Positions 16,351 through 25,407 are shown, counted from the first letter of the stretch. The stretch: DNA of 64,000 bases from Actinocorallia herbida (GCF_003751225.1 NZ_RJKE01000001.1:930001-994000); one strand, 5' to 3'. A program made the numbers and translations. The notes: generated by a model not told the origin, from the letters alone.

Positions 16351-18606
16351 ATGCGCCTCCGCAATTCTCGGGTGCGGACCAAAATCACGGCACTCCTGCT
16401 CTCGCTCGCCGCGCTGTGGGTGTTCGCCGCGTGGGTCACCCTGCGTGAGGGCGTCAACCTGCTCTGGGTCCAGCAGATGGACCAGCGGATCTCGACGCCC
16501 GGTGACGTGCTCGTCATCAAGCTCCAGGAGGAGCGCAGGCTGTCGATGATCCTCGCCGGCCAGCGATCGCCGGAGAACCGCCAGGCCCTGCTCGACAAGC
16601 GGGCGGAGACCGACGCGGCGAGTGCCGAGTACAAGCGCCTCGCCGACTCGACCACGGTGCGGATGGCGGCCGACGACACCCTCGAGCTCAGGATCGACTC
16701 CTCGTTCAGCGCGCTGACCGACCTGGATCAAGCCCGTGCCTGGTTCGACAGCCCCAACTCCCAGTACGTCGAGCACGCCAGCACGATGTACACCGAGGCC
16801 GTCACCGCGATGTTCCGGGTGTACGACGGCATGGCGACCCTCGACGACGACAAGTTCGCCAACGACACCCGGACGCTGGTGAGCATCAACCGGGCCCGTG
16901 AGCTGTTCTCCCAGGAGGACGCCCTGGTGTCCGGCGTGCTGGCGAACGGCAGGTTCTCCACGGAGACCTACAACGACTTCATGCAGCTCGTCGGCGCCCA
17001 GCAGCACGCCTACAAGGAGGTCGCGCAGAACCTGGAGGAGTCGTTCCCCGAGGCCGCCGCGCGGATCAACAAGAACGAGGTGCGGGAGAAGGCCACCAAC
17101 CTCGAGAACATGCTGATCGACCTGCCCAACCCGAAGAAGCCGATCCGCGTGATCACCCTTCCGGAGTGGAGCGCGGCGTCCAAGGCGTGGTTCGACGACA
17201 CCTACGACATCATGCGCGACTCCGGCGACACGCTCGTCGACGACTCCGTGCCGATCGCGACGGGTGTCATCATCCGCCTGATCCTCGCCGGTGGTCTGGG
17301 CTTCTTCGCGGTCGTCGCGTCCGTCGTGCTGTCGGTCACCACCGCGCGGCACCTGGTGCAGCAGCTCGAGCGGCTCAAGGAGGCGGCCAACGAACTGGCC
17401 GACGTCCGGCTGCCGAACGTGGTCGAGCGGCTGGGCCACGGCGAGACCCTGGACGTCAAGACCGAGGCGCCGCCGCTGGAGTTCGGTGACGACGACATCG
17501 GCCAGGTGGGCCAGGCGTTCAACGCGGTCCAGGAGACGGCGATCCGCACCGCGGTCGAGCAGGCCGAACTGCGCCGCGGCATCCGCGACATCCTCCTGTC
17601 GCTGGCCCGCCGCACCCAGGCCCTCGTGCACCGGCAGCTGACCCTGCTGGACGTCATGGAGCGCCGCGAGATCGACACCGAAGAGCTCGAAGACCTCTTC
17701 AAGATCGACCACCTCGCGACCCGTATGCGGCGCAACGCGGAGAACCTGATCATCCTGTCCGGCGCGACCCCCGCGCGCGGTTGGCGCCGTCCGGTGCCGA
17801 TGGTCGACGTGGTCCGCTCCGCGGTGTCCGAGGTCGAGGACTACACCCGCGTCACCGTGATGCCGATCGACGAGGTCCACCTCGTCGGCCGGGCCGTCGC
17901 CGACATCGCGCACCTCCTCGCCGAGCTCATCGAGAACGCGGTGTCGTTCTCGCCGCCCTACACCTACGCGCAGATCTCCGGCCACATGGTGGCGTCGGGC
18001 TACGCGATCGAGGTGGAGGACCGCGGCCTCGGCATGTCGGACGAGAACCTCGAGCTGATCAACCAGCGCATCGCCGACCCGCCGGAGTTCAACCTCTCCA
18101 GCTCGGTCCAGCTCGGCCTCTACGTGGTCGGCAAGCTCGCCGAGCGGTACGGCATCCAGGTGATGCTCAAGCGTTCGCCCTACAAGGGCACGACCGCGGT
18201 GGTCATCATCCCGCGGGAACTCATCGAGGAAGGAGAGTCCGGCGCGCCGTCGAAGCCTCTGACGGTCGTCGGGGCGTCCATGCCGGAGAGCACCGACTCG
18301 CCGAGCCGGAACGGGGAGCTGTTCACCGTCCCCGCCCTGGTTCCCCCGCCCGCGCCCGCTGAGGCGCCGCCGGTCAACGCACCGTCGGCAGCCGATGATC
18401 CGTCGCAGTCCTCGACGACACCGTCGGGTCTGCCGGTACGGGTACCGCAGGCAAGCCTCGCCTCCCAGCTGCGGGAGGAACCCCTTGAGGCACCTGTCGA
18501 AGACGATCCAGGCCGCTCGCCCGAGGAGATCCGCAGGATCGTGGGCGCCTTCCAGAGCGGCACACTGCGCGGCAGGGCCGCCTCCGTTGAGAGTGAGACC
18601 GAGTGA
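16351..18606 (+). CDS. cvnA: Conservon sensor, histidine-kinase-like membrane protein (second locus)
   Basis: 751-residue CvnA sensor. Helix 1 is ITALLLSLAALWVFAAWV, an extracytoplasmic NIT-type domain follows, helix 2 is IIRLILAGGLGFFAVVASVVLSV (about residue 310), then a HAMP-like segment, the LDVMERRE/IDHLATRMRRNAENL helix, and a GHKL ATPase (LLAELIENAVSFS, EDRGLGMS, LGLYVVGKLAERYG). A Pro/Ser-rich tail ends the protein. ATG 16351 is used, with GGAGCGG upstream; an in-frame start 21 bases earlier is possible. Its stop overlaps the cvnB start, and all four conservon genes overlap in order, so this locus is a complete conservon. The upstream gap 16133-16350 holds no gene. Confidence 0.92.
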   Translation: MRLRNSRVRTKITALLLSLAALWVFAAWVTLREGVNLLWVQQMDQRISTPGDVLVIKLQEERRLSMILAGQRSPENRQALLDKRAETDAASAEYKRLADSTTVRMAADDTLELRIDSSFSALTDLDQARAWFDSPNSQYVEHASTMYTEAVTAMFRVYDGMATLDDDKFANDTRTLVSINRARELFSQEDALVSGVLANGRFSTETYNDFMQLVGAQQHAYKEVAQNLEESFPEAAARINKNEVREKATNLENMLIDLPNPKKPIRVITLPEWSAASKAWFDDTYDIMRDSGDTLVDDSVPIATGVIIRLILAGGLGFFAVVASVVLSVTTARHLVQQLERLKEAANELADVRLPNVVERLGHGETLDVKTEAPPLEFGDDDIGQVGQAFNAVQETAIRTAVEQAELRRGIRDILLSLARRTQALVHRQLTLLDVMERREIDTEELEDLFKIDHLATRMRRNAENLIILSGATPARGWRRPVPMVDVVRSAVSEVEDYTRVTVMPIDEVHLVGRAVADIAHLLAELIENAVSFSPPYTYAQISGHMVASGYAIEVEDRGLGMSDENLELINQRIADPPEFNLSSSVQLGLYVVGKLAERYGIQVMLKRSPYKGTTAVVIIPRELIEEGESGAPSKPLTVVGASMPESTDSPSRNGELFTVPALVPPPAPAEAPPVNAPSAADDPSQSSTTPSGLPVRVPQASLASQLREEPLEAPVEDDPGRSPEEIRRIVGAFQSGTLRGRAASVESETE

Positions 18607-19013
18607 TGCAGAAGACCGGAGCCGGCGCCGATCTGGCGTGGCTGTTGGACGACCTGGTCAAGCGGGTCAACGAGGCCGAGCACGCGATCGTGCTTTCGGC
18701 CGACGGCCTGCTGATGGCCCAGTCGCACGCGATCAGCCGGGACGACGCCGAGCATCTTTCGGCGGTCTCGGCGGGTATCCAGAGCCTGGCCAAAGGCGCG
18801 GGCGAGAGGTTCGGCGGCGGCGCGGTGCGCCAGACCATCGTCGAGATGCGCTCGGCGTTCCTCCTCGTCACCGTGGCTGGGCAGGGCGCCTGCCTTGCCG
18901 TGCTGAGCACGGAGGACGCCGACGTCGGCCTCATCGCCTACGAGATGGCGATGATGGTCACCAAGCTCGGCCACCATCTCTCCACCCCGGCGCGGGTGAC
19001 GGAGTCGGCGTGA
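18603..19013 (+). CDS. cvnB: Conservon roadblock/LC7-domain protein
   Basis: 136-residue roadblock/LC7 protein, expected to act as scaffold or GTPase regulator for CvnD at the membrane. The fold is evident from LAWLLDDLVKRVNEAEHAIVLSADG at the start, the ERFGGGAVRQTIVEM strand-helix region, and LLVTVAGQGACLAVLS. Start codons GTG 18603 and ATG 18606 lie side by side and both overlap the cvnA stop. Its stop overlaps the cvnC GTG. Confidence 0.92.
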   Translation: MMQKTGAGADLAWLLDDLVKRVNEAEHAIVLSADGLLMAQSHAISRDDAEHLSAVSAGIQSLAKGAGERFGGGAVRQTIVEMRSAFLLVTVAGQGACLAVLSTEDADVGLIAYEMAMMVTKLGHHLSTPARVTESA

Positions 19014-19402
19014 GCTACCCGCCGCAGGAGCCGGATCCCGACGCTCGCTGGACCGATGATGGCGCCGGTCCCCTCGTCAGGCCGTATGTGATGACCGGCG
19101 GACGGCTTCAGCCCGTCCGCGGCACCTTCGACCTGATCACCCTGGTGGAGGCGACGGGACCCGTCCCGGCGCATGTGATCGGGCTCGGCCCCGAGCATCT
19201 GGCGATCCTCCGCCTCGCTCAGACGATGATGTCGGTGGCGGAGCTCACCGCGCACCTGGACCTTCCTTCGGGAACGGTCCGGGTGCTGCTGGGCGACCTG
19301 CTCGACAAGGGTCACGTCACCGTCCAGGAACCCACACCGGAGATCGACATGCAGGACCTCAGGATGTACCAGGCGGTGATCGATGGCCTCCGCGCCCTCT
19401 AG
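19010..19402 (+). CDS. cvnC: Conservon DUF742 protein (second locus)
   Basis: 130-residue DUF742 protein: DARWTDDGAGPLVRPYVMTGGR at the start, a winged-helix-like centre (LRLAQTMMSVAELTAHLDLPSGTVRVLLGDLL), ending IDGLRAL. The GTG at 19010 overlaps the cvnB stop (GTGA). A longer frame upstream runs through cvnB and is a shadow. It overlaps cvnD by 20 bases. Confidence 0.92.
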   Translation: MSYPPQEPDPDARWTDDGAGPLVRPYVMTGGRLQPVRGTFDLITLVEATGPVPAHVIGLGPEHLAILRLAQTMMSVAELTAHLDLPSGTVRVLLGDLLDKGHVTVQEPTPEIDMQDLRMYQAVIDGLRAL

Positions 19403-19973
19403 CGCTCCGGGTACGCGCCGCCGGATGCCGACCGCGATCAAGATCCTCGTCGCGGGCGGCTTCGGCGCGGGCAAGACGACCCTCGTCGGCACGGTCTCGG
19501 AGACCAAGCCCCTGCGCACCGAGGAGATCCTGACCGACCGCGGCGTCGGCGTCGACCATCTGGACGGCGTCGAGACCAAGAAGACGACGACCGTCGCGAT
19601 GGACTTCGGCCGGATCACCTTCGGCGAGGAGTTCGTGCTCTACCTGTTCGGCACCCCCGGACAGGAGCGGTTCTGGTTCATGTGGGACGAGGTCGCGCTC
19701 GGCGCGCTGGGCGCGGTCGTGCTGGCCGACACCCGGCGGCTCGCCGACTGCTTCCCGGCGATCGACTACTTCGAGCGCCGCGGCACCCCGTTCATCGTCG
19801 CGGTGAACTGCTTCGAGGGCGCGCAGCGCTACGAGGTGACCGACGTCAGGCAGGCGCTCCAGATCCCGCCGGAGATCCCGGTGCTGCTCTGTGACGCCCG
19901 CTCCAAGGAGTCCTCCAAGGAGGTCCTCATCACGCTGGTGCAGCACGCGATGCGCCAGCGCGCGGCCCGCTAG
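19383..19973 (+). CDS. cvnD: Conservon small GTP-binding protein
   Basis: 196-residue GTPase of the MglA/conservon ATP-GTP binding class. P-loop GGFGAGKTT near residue 25, switch region with Thr-rich KKTTTVAMDFG, G3 as GTPGQERF, and a G4-like segment VNCFEG in place of NKxD. It is expected to cycle with the roadblock protein CvnB under control of CvnA. The last codon's TAG overlaps, tail to tail, the stop of the minus-strand glnH-like gene, both stops being read from CTAG. Confidence 0.92.
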   Translation: MASAPSSAPGTRRRMPTAIKILVAGGFGAGKTTLVGTVSETKPLRTEEILTDRGVGVDHLDGVETKKTTTVAMDFGRITFGEEFVLYLFGTPGQERFWFMWDEVALGALGAVVLADTRRLADCFPAIDYFERRGTPFIVAVNCFEGAQRYEVTDVRQALQIPPEIPVLLCDARSKESSKEVLITLVQHAMRQRAAR

Positions 19974-20845
19974 CTGCAGCCTTCGAACTGCGGCACGTGC
20001 CCGGTGGTCTCCAGCCCCGCAGGCTGGAACCATCGGGCCAGTAGTTTTTCTGCGGTCCCGTCCTGGTACATCGCGATCAGGGCGCGGTTGACCGCCTCGC
20101 ATCCGCCGATGTCGTCCTTGTGCAGGCCGATGCCGTACTTCTCGTCGGTGAACTTGGCCTTGACCAGGCGGAACGCCTCGGGCCTGCGCAGCGCGAACCC
20201 GGCGAGGATGACGTCGTCGGTGGTGAGCGCGTCGAGCATCCCCGCCTCCAGCATCTCCACGCACTCGCCGTAGGTGGTCGCGGGCACGAGCTTCGCCCTG
20301 ATCCCCAGCTCCACGGTGACGCGCTTCCAGGAGATGGAGCCGCCCGCCTTGCACAGCCGCTTGCCGCGCAGGTCGTGCACGCTGTGGATGTCGGCGTCGT
20401 CCTCGCGGACCATGATGTCCTGGTGGCCGATGATGTACGGCCCGGCGAAGTTGACCTGAAGGCGCCGGTCGGGCGTGATGGAGTACGACGCCACCACGAG
20501 GTCGACCTTCCGTTCGCGCAGCAGCCGCTCGCGGTCGCCGGAGGTGATCGACACGAAGTCGGGCGCCGCGCCGAGATACGCCGCGACATACCGGGCGACG
20601 TCCACGTCGAAGCCCTCGAACTCACCGTCCTCGGTCTGCTGTCCGATGCCCGGCTGGTCGAACTTCACCCCGATCCGCAGGGTCTTCCTGCCCTCGATGC
20701 CCTTGGGCTCCTCCTCGGCGCAGCCCGCGAGCGCGAGCGCGAGAGCGCCCGCCAGCACCGGCGCGAGCAGGCGGCGCAGCCCGCCCCCCATGGTCCGTCC
20801 TCTCTTCCGGCGGCGCCGGATCTCGGTCTCGCGGGGTGTGCTCAT
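19970..20845 (-). CDS. glnH: Glutamine/glutamate-type solute-binding lipoprotein (GlnH-like)
   Basis: 291-residue family 3 extracellular solute-binding lipoprotein. A basic N-terminus precedes LLAPVLAGALALALAGC with the lipobox. The mature protein has the amino-acid receptor pattern GFDVDVARYVAAYLG, then VVASYSITPDR, then GSISW and LTTDDVILAGFA. No permease or ATPase gene is adjacent, so it is unlikely to serve an ABC importer here. Instead it overlaps (ATGA) a four-helix membrane protein gene and lies downstream of pknG, matching the mycobacterial pknG-glnX-glnH sensing unit, in which GlnH binds aspartate/glutamate. Function by that analogy is inference. Confidence 0.85.
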   Translation of the reverse strand: MSTPRETEIRRRRKRGRTMGGGLRRLLAPVLAGALALALAGCAEEEPKGIEGRKTLRIGVKFDQPGIGQQTEDGEFEGFDVDVARYVAAYLGAAPDFVSITSGDRERLLRERKVDLVVASYSITPDRRLQVNFAGPYIIGHQDIMVREDDADIHSVHDLRGKRLCKAGGSISWKRVTVELGIRAKLVPATTYGECVEMLEAGMLDALTTDDVILAGFALRRPEAFRLVKAKFTDEKYGIGLHKDDIGGCEAVNRALIAMYQDGTAEKLLARWFQPAGLETTGHVPQFEGCS

Positions 20846-22263
20846 CGGAACTCCGCGAGGCGGGGCCGGACGCCGAGCAGCACGAGGGCGAGGACGGCGA
20901 GCGCGCCGGCGGGCAGGCCGGTGTCCCAGTCCTCGAGGTCGGTCTCGGCCTGCTCGATCCCGCCGTTGAAGGCGGCCTTGCCCGCGCCGACGAGTTTGGA
21001 GAGCTCGAGGTCGTAGGCGTCGTAGGTGCCGACGGCGGTGCCGGTGCGCAGCACGATCGCCTGCCTGGTCCGGCCGTCGCCGACGAGTTCGCGCAGGCTC
21101 CGGTCGGTCTTCTGGAACGCGCGGTAGCGCACGAGGACGGGGTCGGCGGCGTCCGCGTCCTGGAGGAAGCCGCCCTTGAGCGGGGCCTGGGCGATGGCCG
21201 CGTAGTAGTCGGCGAGGTTGCCGGCGGGGACGTAGGCGATGGTCTGGGAGGTGTCGAAGTAGACCTGCTCGTAGGTCTCGGCCCGGTCGGGGTCGAGCAG
21301 CCAGCGGAGCTGGTCGGCCGCCGCGGTGCTGCTGATCGCGCGCGCCCGGGTGTAGGTGAGGGCGGTGTCGAAGCCCTCCTCCTTGGCCTCGCGCAGATGC
21401 GCCGAGGAGCGGGCCAGCGAGGTGAGGGCGAGCCCGGACAGCACGACGACGGCGAGGGTGGCCAGGGCGAGCGGCGGGTTCAGGGTCCGCCGGAACCGGC
21501 GGGAGATGCCCAGCTGGAACGCCGCGAGCACGGCCAGCAGGACCACCGCGGCGACGCCCACCCGGATGAGGGCGTTGGTCGCCCGGTCGGTCTCCGAGAC
21601 GTAGGTGCGCCGGACGATCGCGGCGCTCTCCAGCGTCAGGTTGTAGGCCTGCGGCAGGAGCTCGGTGTGCATGAGGTCGGTGGCCCGCCGGTAGACCGCG
21701 AGGACCTCGCGGGGCGGGGGGCCCGCGCTGTACCGGGTCTGCTCGGCGAGCACGATCGCGCGGGCGGCGAGCCGTTCGTACTCCCCGAGCCCGTCGAGCA
21801 CGGACTGGACGGTGGTCCTGCCCTGCTCGTTCTGCCGGGTGATGTCGAAGGTCTCCAGGATGGCCCGGCCCGCCTCGCTGCGGCGCTGCTCGTACATGGC
21901 CATGGACACGTCGCGGCCCTGGCCGAGCGAGTGCTCGCGGCCGATGAGCAGGACCCCGGCGAGCTGGGCGTCCATGCCGCTGAGCGCGAGGTACAGCCCG
22001 CCGGTGTTGACGGCCTGGGGCCCCGCGGCCCGGCCGACGACCTGGAGGCCGTCGCGGGCCTCGGCGACGCCCGCGTGGACCGCGCCGAACAGTCCGGCGA
22101 TCCCGACGGCCACGGCGGCCGTCCACAGGTACAGGCGGGCCGGGACGGTGCGGGGGGCGCGCAGCGGCCCGCGCCCCCGGGGAAGCGCCCTGCGGCGTCC
22201 CGCGGACCTGGCGGACCTGGCGCGCCGGGGCGCGGCGGCGGGCGCGGCGGTCGTGTCCGTCAC
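20842..22263 (-). CDS. glnX: Membrane sensor-transducer, GlnX-like
   Basis: 473-residue protein with a basic Ala/Arg-rich cytoplasmic start and about four membrane helices: LYLWTAAVAVGIAGLFGAVHAG, VGVAAVVLLAVLAAFQLGI, LALATLAVVVLSGLALTSL, and the C-terminal AGALAVLALVLLG. Two extracytoplasmic helical regions lie between them. This matches the size and topology of GlnX of the pknG operon. It is coupled to glnH by an ATGA overlap. In mycobacteria GlnX relays ligand binding by GlnH to the cytoplasmic kinase PknG; the same is inferred here. Confidence 0.8.
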   Translation of the reverse strand: MTDTTAAPAAAPRRARSARSAGRRRALPRGRGPLRAPRTVPARLYLWTAAVAVGIAGLFGAVHAGVAEARDGLQVVGRAAGPQAVNTGGLYLALSGMDAQLAGVLLIGREHSLGQGRDVSMAMYEQRRSEAGRAILETFDITRQNEQGRTTVQSVLDGLGEYERLAARAIVLAEQTRYSAGPPPREVLAVYRRATDLMHTELLPQAYNLTLESAAIVRRTYVSETDRATNALIRVGVAAVVLLAVLAAFQLGISRRFRRTLNPPLALATLAVVVLSGLALTSLARSSAHLREAKEEGFDTALTYTRARAISSTAAADQLRWLLDPDRAETYEQVYFDTSQTIAYVPAGNLADYYAAIAQAPLKGGFLQDADAADPVLVRYRAFQKTDRSLRELVGDGRTRQAIVLRTGTAVGTYDAYDLELSKLVGAGKAAFNGGIEQAETDLEDWDTGLPAGALAVLALVLLGVRPRLAEFR

Positions 22264-22303
22264 GGGGGTGCTCCTCCGGCGCTGGGCGCGGTCTTCGGCG
22301 CGT

Positions 22304-23305
22304 TCACAGATCGAGCCCGTCGGCCTCGACGGGGACGACCGCGACGGTGATGTTGTCGTGGCCGCCGGCGTGCAGGGCGGTCCTGACGAGCTCGCGGGCG
22401 ACCGAGAGCGGGGTGCGCCGCTTGCCGCGCGGTCCGGTCAGCGGTCCGGAGACGGGGTCGGCGAGCGGGTCGGCGACCGCGGCGGCCATGGCGATGGGCG
22501 AGGCCAGGTAGTTCCACAGGCCGTCGGTGCAGACGATGAGGACGCCGGGGACCTCGGGTTCGTAGACCCGCACGTGCACGTCGATCTCGCGGGCGTCGGC
22601 GCCCATCCAGCCGACGAGCATGTGCGCGCGCCGGTCGGCGTAGGCCTCCTCCTCGGACATCATCCCGTGGGCGACCACCCATTCGGCCCAGGAGTCGTCC
22701 TCGGTGAGCAGCTCGTCGCCGGTGGCGCCCACCCAGTAGGCGCGGCTGTCGCCGATCCAGCCGAGGGTGATGACGTCGCGGTCGCCGTACCGTCCGGCGA
22801 CGGCGGAGATGTAGGTGCACGCGGGCGCCGAGGTCTTGTCGTCGGTGAGGGAGGCGACGGCCTTCGCGGCGGCCAGCGCGGCGGTGCGGGTGGCGTCGCG
22901 CGGGTCGGCGCCCGCCTCGAGTTCCGCGGCGAGGACGGCGAGGCCGGTGTCCGCGGCGGCGCGCGAGGCCTCCTCGGGGCGCGGCGAGGCCGACACGCCG
23001 TCGGCGACCACCGCGAGGACGCCCGCGGGGGTGACGGCGACCGCCATGCCGTCCTGGTTGGTGGCGTGCCGCAGCCCCCGGTCGCTCACCGCCGCCACGT
23101 CATGGCCCAGGTCGATCTCCACGTGGTCGGCCGGGACGCGCCGGGAGGGCCCGCCGGCCTCGGTGCCGTCCAGTCCGTCCAGGCGGTGGCCGCAGGCCTC
23201 ACAGAACACGTCACCCGGCAGGACCGGTGCGGAGCAGATCGGGCAGTGCATGTCGTTCCGTTCGCTGGGAGCTGGCGGGCTGGTCACGTCAGGGTTCCTG
23301 GTCAC
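22304..23305 (-). CDS. PP2C-type Ser/Thr phosphatase with N-terminal zinc ribbon
   Basis: 333-residue phosphatase. A zinc-ribbon-like CPICSAPVLPGDVFCEACG lies at about residues 21-39, a linker follows, then a PPM/PP2C catalytic domain with its metal-binding motifs: GLRHATNQDG, VVADGVS, GWIGDSRAYW, CTDGLWNYL and GHDNITVAVV. The start is GTG at 23305, overlapping the pknG stop (GTGA); an internal ATG at 23251 directly before the zinc ribbon is an alternative. Its place between pknG and glnX suggests that it reverses PknG-dependent phosphorylation. The classic mycobacterial pknG operon has no phosphatase at this position, as far as I know. Confidence 0.88.
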   Translation of the reverse strand: MTRNPDVTSPPAPSERNDMHCPICSAPVLPGDVFCEACGHRLDGLDGTEAGGPSRRVPADHVEIDLGHDVAAVSDRGLRHATNQDGMAVAVTPAGVLAVVADGVSASPRPEEASRAAADTGLAVLAAELEAGADPRDATRTAALAAAKAVASLTDDKTSAPACTYISAVAGRYGDRDVITLGWIGDSRAYWVGATGDELLTEDDSWAEWVVAHGMMSEEEAYADRRAHMLVGWMGADAREIDVHVRVYEPEVPGVLIVCTDGLWNYLASPIAMAAAVADPLADPVSGPLTGPRGKRRTPLSVARELVRTALHAGGHDNITVAVVPVEADGLDL

Positions 23306-25407
23306 AGGAGTGTTCTGGGTCGTACCGCGTTGGCACGGGTGATCAGCCGGTGGCGTTCCGGTGTGTCGTCGCAGAGGCGGGCCAGGGTCCGATAGGTCCG
23401 TTCCAGCCCGCTCCGCAGCCCGCGCTCGGTGAGGGGGTAGCCGAGCAGGACGGAGGTCGAGGAGCGCCCGGCGAGGATCCAGCCGAGCGCGGCGCCGAGG
23501 ACGTCGGCGGCGAGCCGCCCGTGCCGCTCGGCGTCGAGCCGCAGCCGGTCGAGGCGGCGCCCGGCGTCGAGGAGGTCCTCCTCGGCCAGGTGGGCGGGCG
23601 AGCGGCCGAGGACGAGCGCGCGGACCGCCGACATCCCGGCGGCCTGGCGCTGGCTGGAGACCGGCGGGACCGAGTCGAGCGCGCCGACGGCGCCGGGCCG
23701 GTCATCGGCCGCCAGGCGCACCCGCGACAGGCCGAAGGCGGCGCTGACGTGGGAGCGGCCGGTCCGCCACACCGCCTCGTAGTAGCGCTGGGCCGCGGGC
23801 AGGTCGCCGAGGAGCTCGCAGCAGAAGGCCAGGGCCAGCTTGGGCCCGAGCTCGCCGGGGAACCGCGAGTACAGGGCGTCGAACCTGACCCGTGCCTCGG
23901 CCGCCTCGCCCGCCGACAGCGCGGCCATGGCGTGGCACCAGTCGGCGCGCCAGTCGTCCGGCGGCAGCCCGGCGAGCACCTGCCGGGCCTCGTCGCGGCC
24001 GCTCAGCTCGATGTGCGCGACCGCCTTGCGCAGCAGCAGTTCGGGCGGCGCGTCGGGGCCCGCCGCGGTGGCGAGCGCGGCGAGGACGGCCACCGGGTCG
24101 TCGTCGCCGGGCGCGGGCGCGGGCACCCCGCCGCCACCGGTCGGGGCGAGGACGGGGACGGGCAGGGCGCGCACCGCCCGGCGGGGCGTCAGTTCCTCGG
24201 TGACGGTCCGCCGCTCCGGCCCGAACAGGGCGGAGGGGGCGGGCCTCGCCTCGCCGTCCTCGGCCGACAGGACCTCGCGCAGGACGCCGGTGAGCTGCTC
24301 GGCCATCTCGCCCGCGTCGGTGAACCTCGCGAACGGGTCGCGCGCGGTGGCGCGGCGCAGGAACCTGTCGTAGGACTCGTGCTCGCGCAGCACCTCGATC
24401 TGGTCGCGCGGCGGGAGGTCGGCGACGTAGGTGGTCGTGAAGTGCCGGAAGGGGAAGCTGAGGACGGCGAGGGTCCGGCCGACGGTGAACAGGTCGGAGG
24501 AGACCGAGGGGCCGAGCCCGGCGATCTCCGGCGCCTGGTAGCCGACGGTGCCGTAGATCGCGGAGGTGAAGTCCTCCATCCTGCGGACGCCGCCGAGGTC
24601 GATGAGCTTCAGCTGCTCCTCGGCCTGGATGGCGTTGTCGGGCTTGAGGTCGCAGTACAGCAGGCCGAGCGCGTGCAGGTAGCCCATGGCCCGCAGGACC
24701 TCGAGGGCGTAGGCGATGGCCTGTCCGAGAGGCAGCGCGGTGTCCTGGCCGTGCTTGTCGCGGTGCTCCAGCAGGACGTCCTTGAGCGACCGCCCTCCGA
24801 CGTACTCCATGACGATGTAGCCGACGGGCGCGAACGTGCGCGGTTCCGGATGCTGGACGAAGTTGTAGATCCGGACGATGTTGGGGTGCTCGACCTCGGC
24901 GAGGAACGCCTTCTCCGCCGCGGCCACCGCGCCCGCGGCGGGGTCGTCGGTGTCCAGCAGCCCCTTGAGCACGACCCAGCGGTCGTTGACGTTGCGGTCG
25001 CGGGCGAGGTAGACCCAGCCGAGCCCGCCGTGCGCGAGGCAGCCGAGCACCTCGTACTGGCCGCCGACGAGTTCGCCGGCCCGCAGCTTCGGCAGGAACG
25101 AGTAGGCCGCGCCGCACCTGGGGCAGAAGCCCTCGGTCCGGCCTGGCCTGCCCCCCTTGCCGCGCCCGACGGGTTCGCTGCAGCGGCAGAAGCGCCGCCG
25201 CTCGGCCACCATCGGGTTCTCCAGGACGGCCTCGGCGGGGTCCCGGTAAGGCACCGGGGGAACCTCGACGAGCCCCGCGCCCAGCAGTCCCCGACGGGAT
25301 CTGCCGCTCGTGGAACCGGGCGGGGCGGGCATCGACCAGGCCGCGGGCGGCTTGATCGACCCCGTCCTGGGGAAACCGTCGTCCGCGACGGTCGGCGTGT
25401 GTTCCAT
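23302..25407 (-). CDS. pknG: Ser/Thr protein kinase PknG-like
   Basis: 701-residue soluble kinase with the PknG layout: a rubredoxin-like metal site (CRC ... GFCPRCGAAYSFLPKL), a kinase domain starting GGQYEVLGCLAHGGLGWVYLA with Lys in VVLKG, a non-RD catalytic loop YCDLKPDN and DLG in place of DFG, and a long helical TPR-like C-terminal half. The first half of the metal site reads CxC rather than CxxC. ATG 25407 is preceded by GGGGAATT; an in-frame start at 25458 looks worse. The gene starts an operon with PP2C, glnX and glnH. By analogy with mycobacteria it would phosphorylate a GarA-like FHA protein to steer 2-oxoglutarate metabolism; no garA is in this window. Confidence 0.92.
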   Translation of the reverse strand: MEHTPTVADDGFPRTGSIKPPAAWSMPAPPGSTSGRSRRGLLGAGLVEVPPVPYRDPAEAVLENPMVAERRRFCRCSEPVGRGKGGRPGRTEGFCPRCGAAYSFLPKLRAGELVGGQYEVLGCLAHGGLGWVYLARDRNVNDRWVVLKGLLDTDDPAAGAVAAAEKAFLAEVEHPNIVRIYNFVQHPEPRTFAPVGYIVMEYVGGRSLKDVLLEHRDKHGQDTALPLGQAIAYALEVLRAMGYLHALGLLYCDLKPDNAIQAEEQLKLIDLGGVRRMEDFTSAIYGTVGYQAPEIAGLGPSVSSDLFTVGRTLAVLSFPFRHFTTTYVADLPPRDQIEVLREHESYDRFLRRATARDPFARFTDAGEMAEQLTGVLREVLSAEDGEARPAPSALFGPERRTVTEELTPRRAVRALPVPVLAPTGGGGVPAPAPGDDDPVAVLAALATAAGPDAPPELLLRKAVAHIELSGRDEARQVLAGLPPDDWRADWCHAMAALSAGEAAEARVRFDALYSRFPGELGPKLALAFCCELLGDLPAAQRYYEAVWRTGRSHVSAAFGLSRVRLAADDRPGAVGALDSVPPVSSQRQAAGMSAVRALVLGRSPAHLAEEDLLDAGRRLDRLRLDAERHGRLAADVLGAALGWILAGRSSTSVLLGYPLTERGLRSGLERTYRTLARLCDDTPERHRLITRANAVRPRTLL

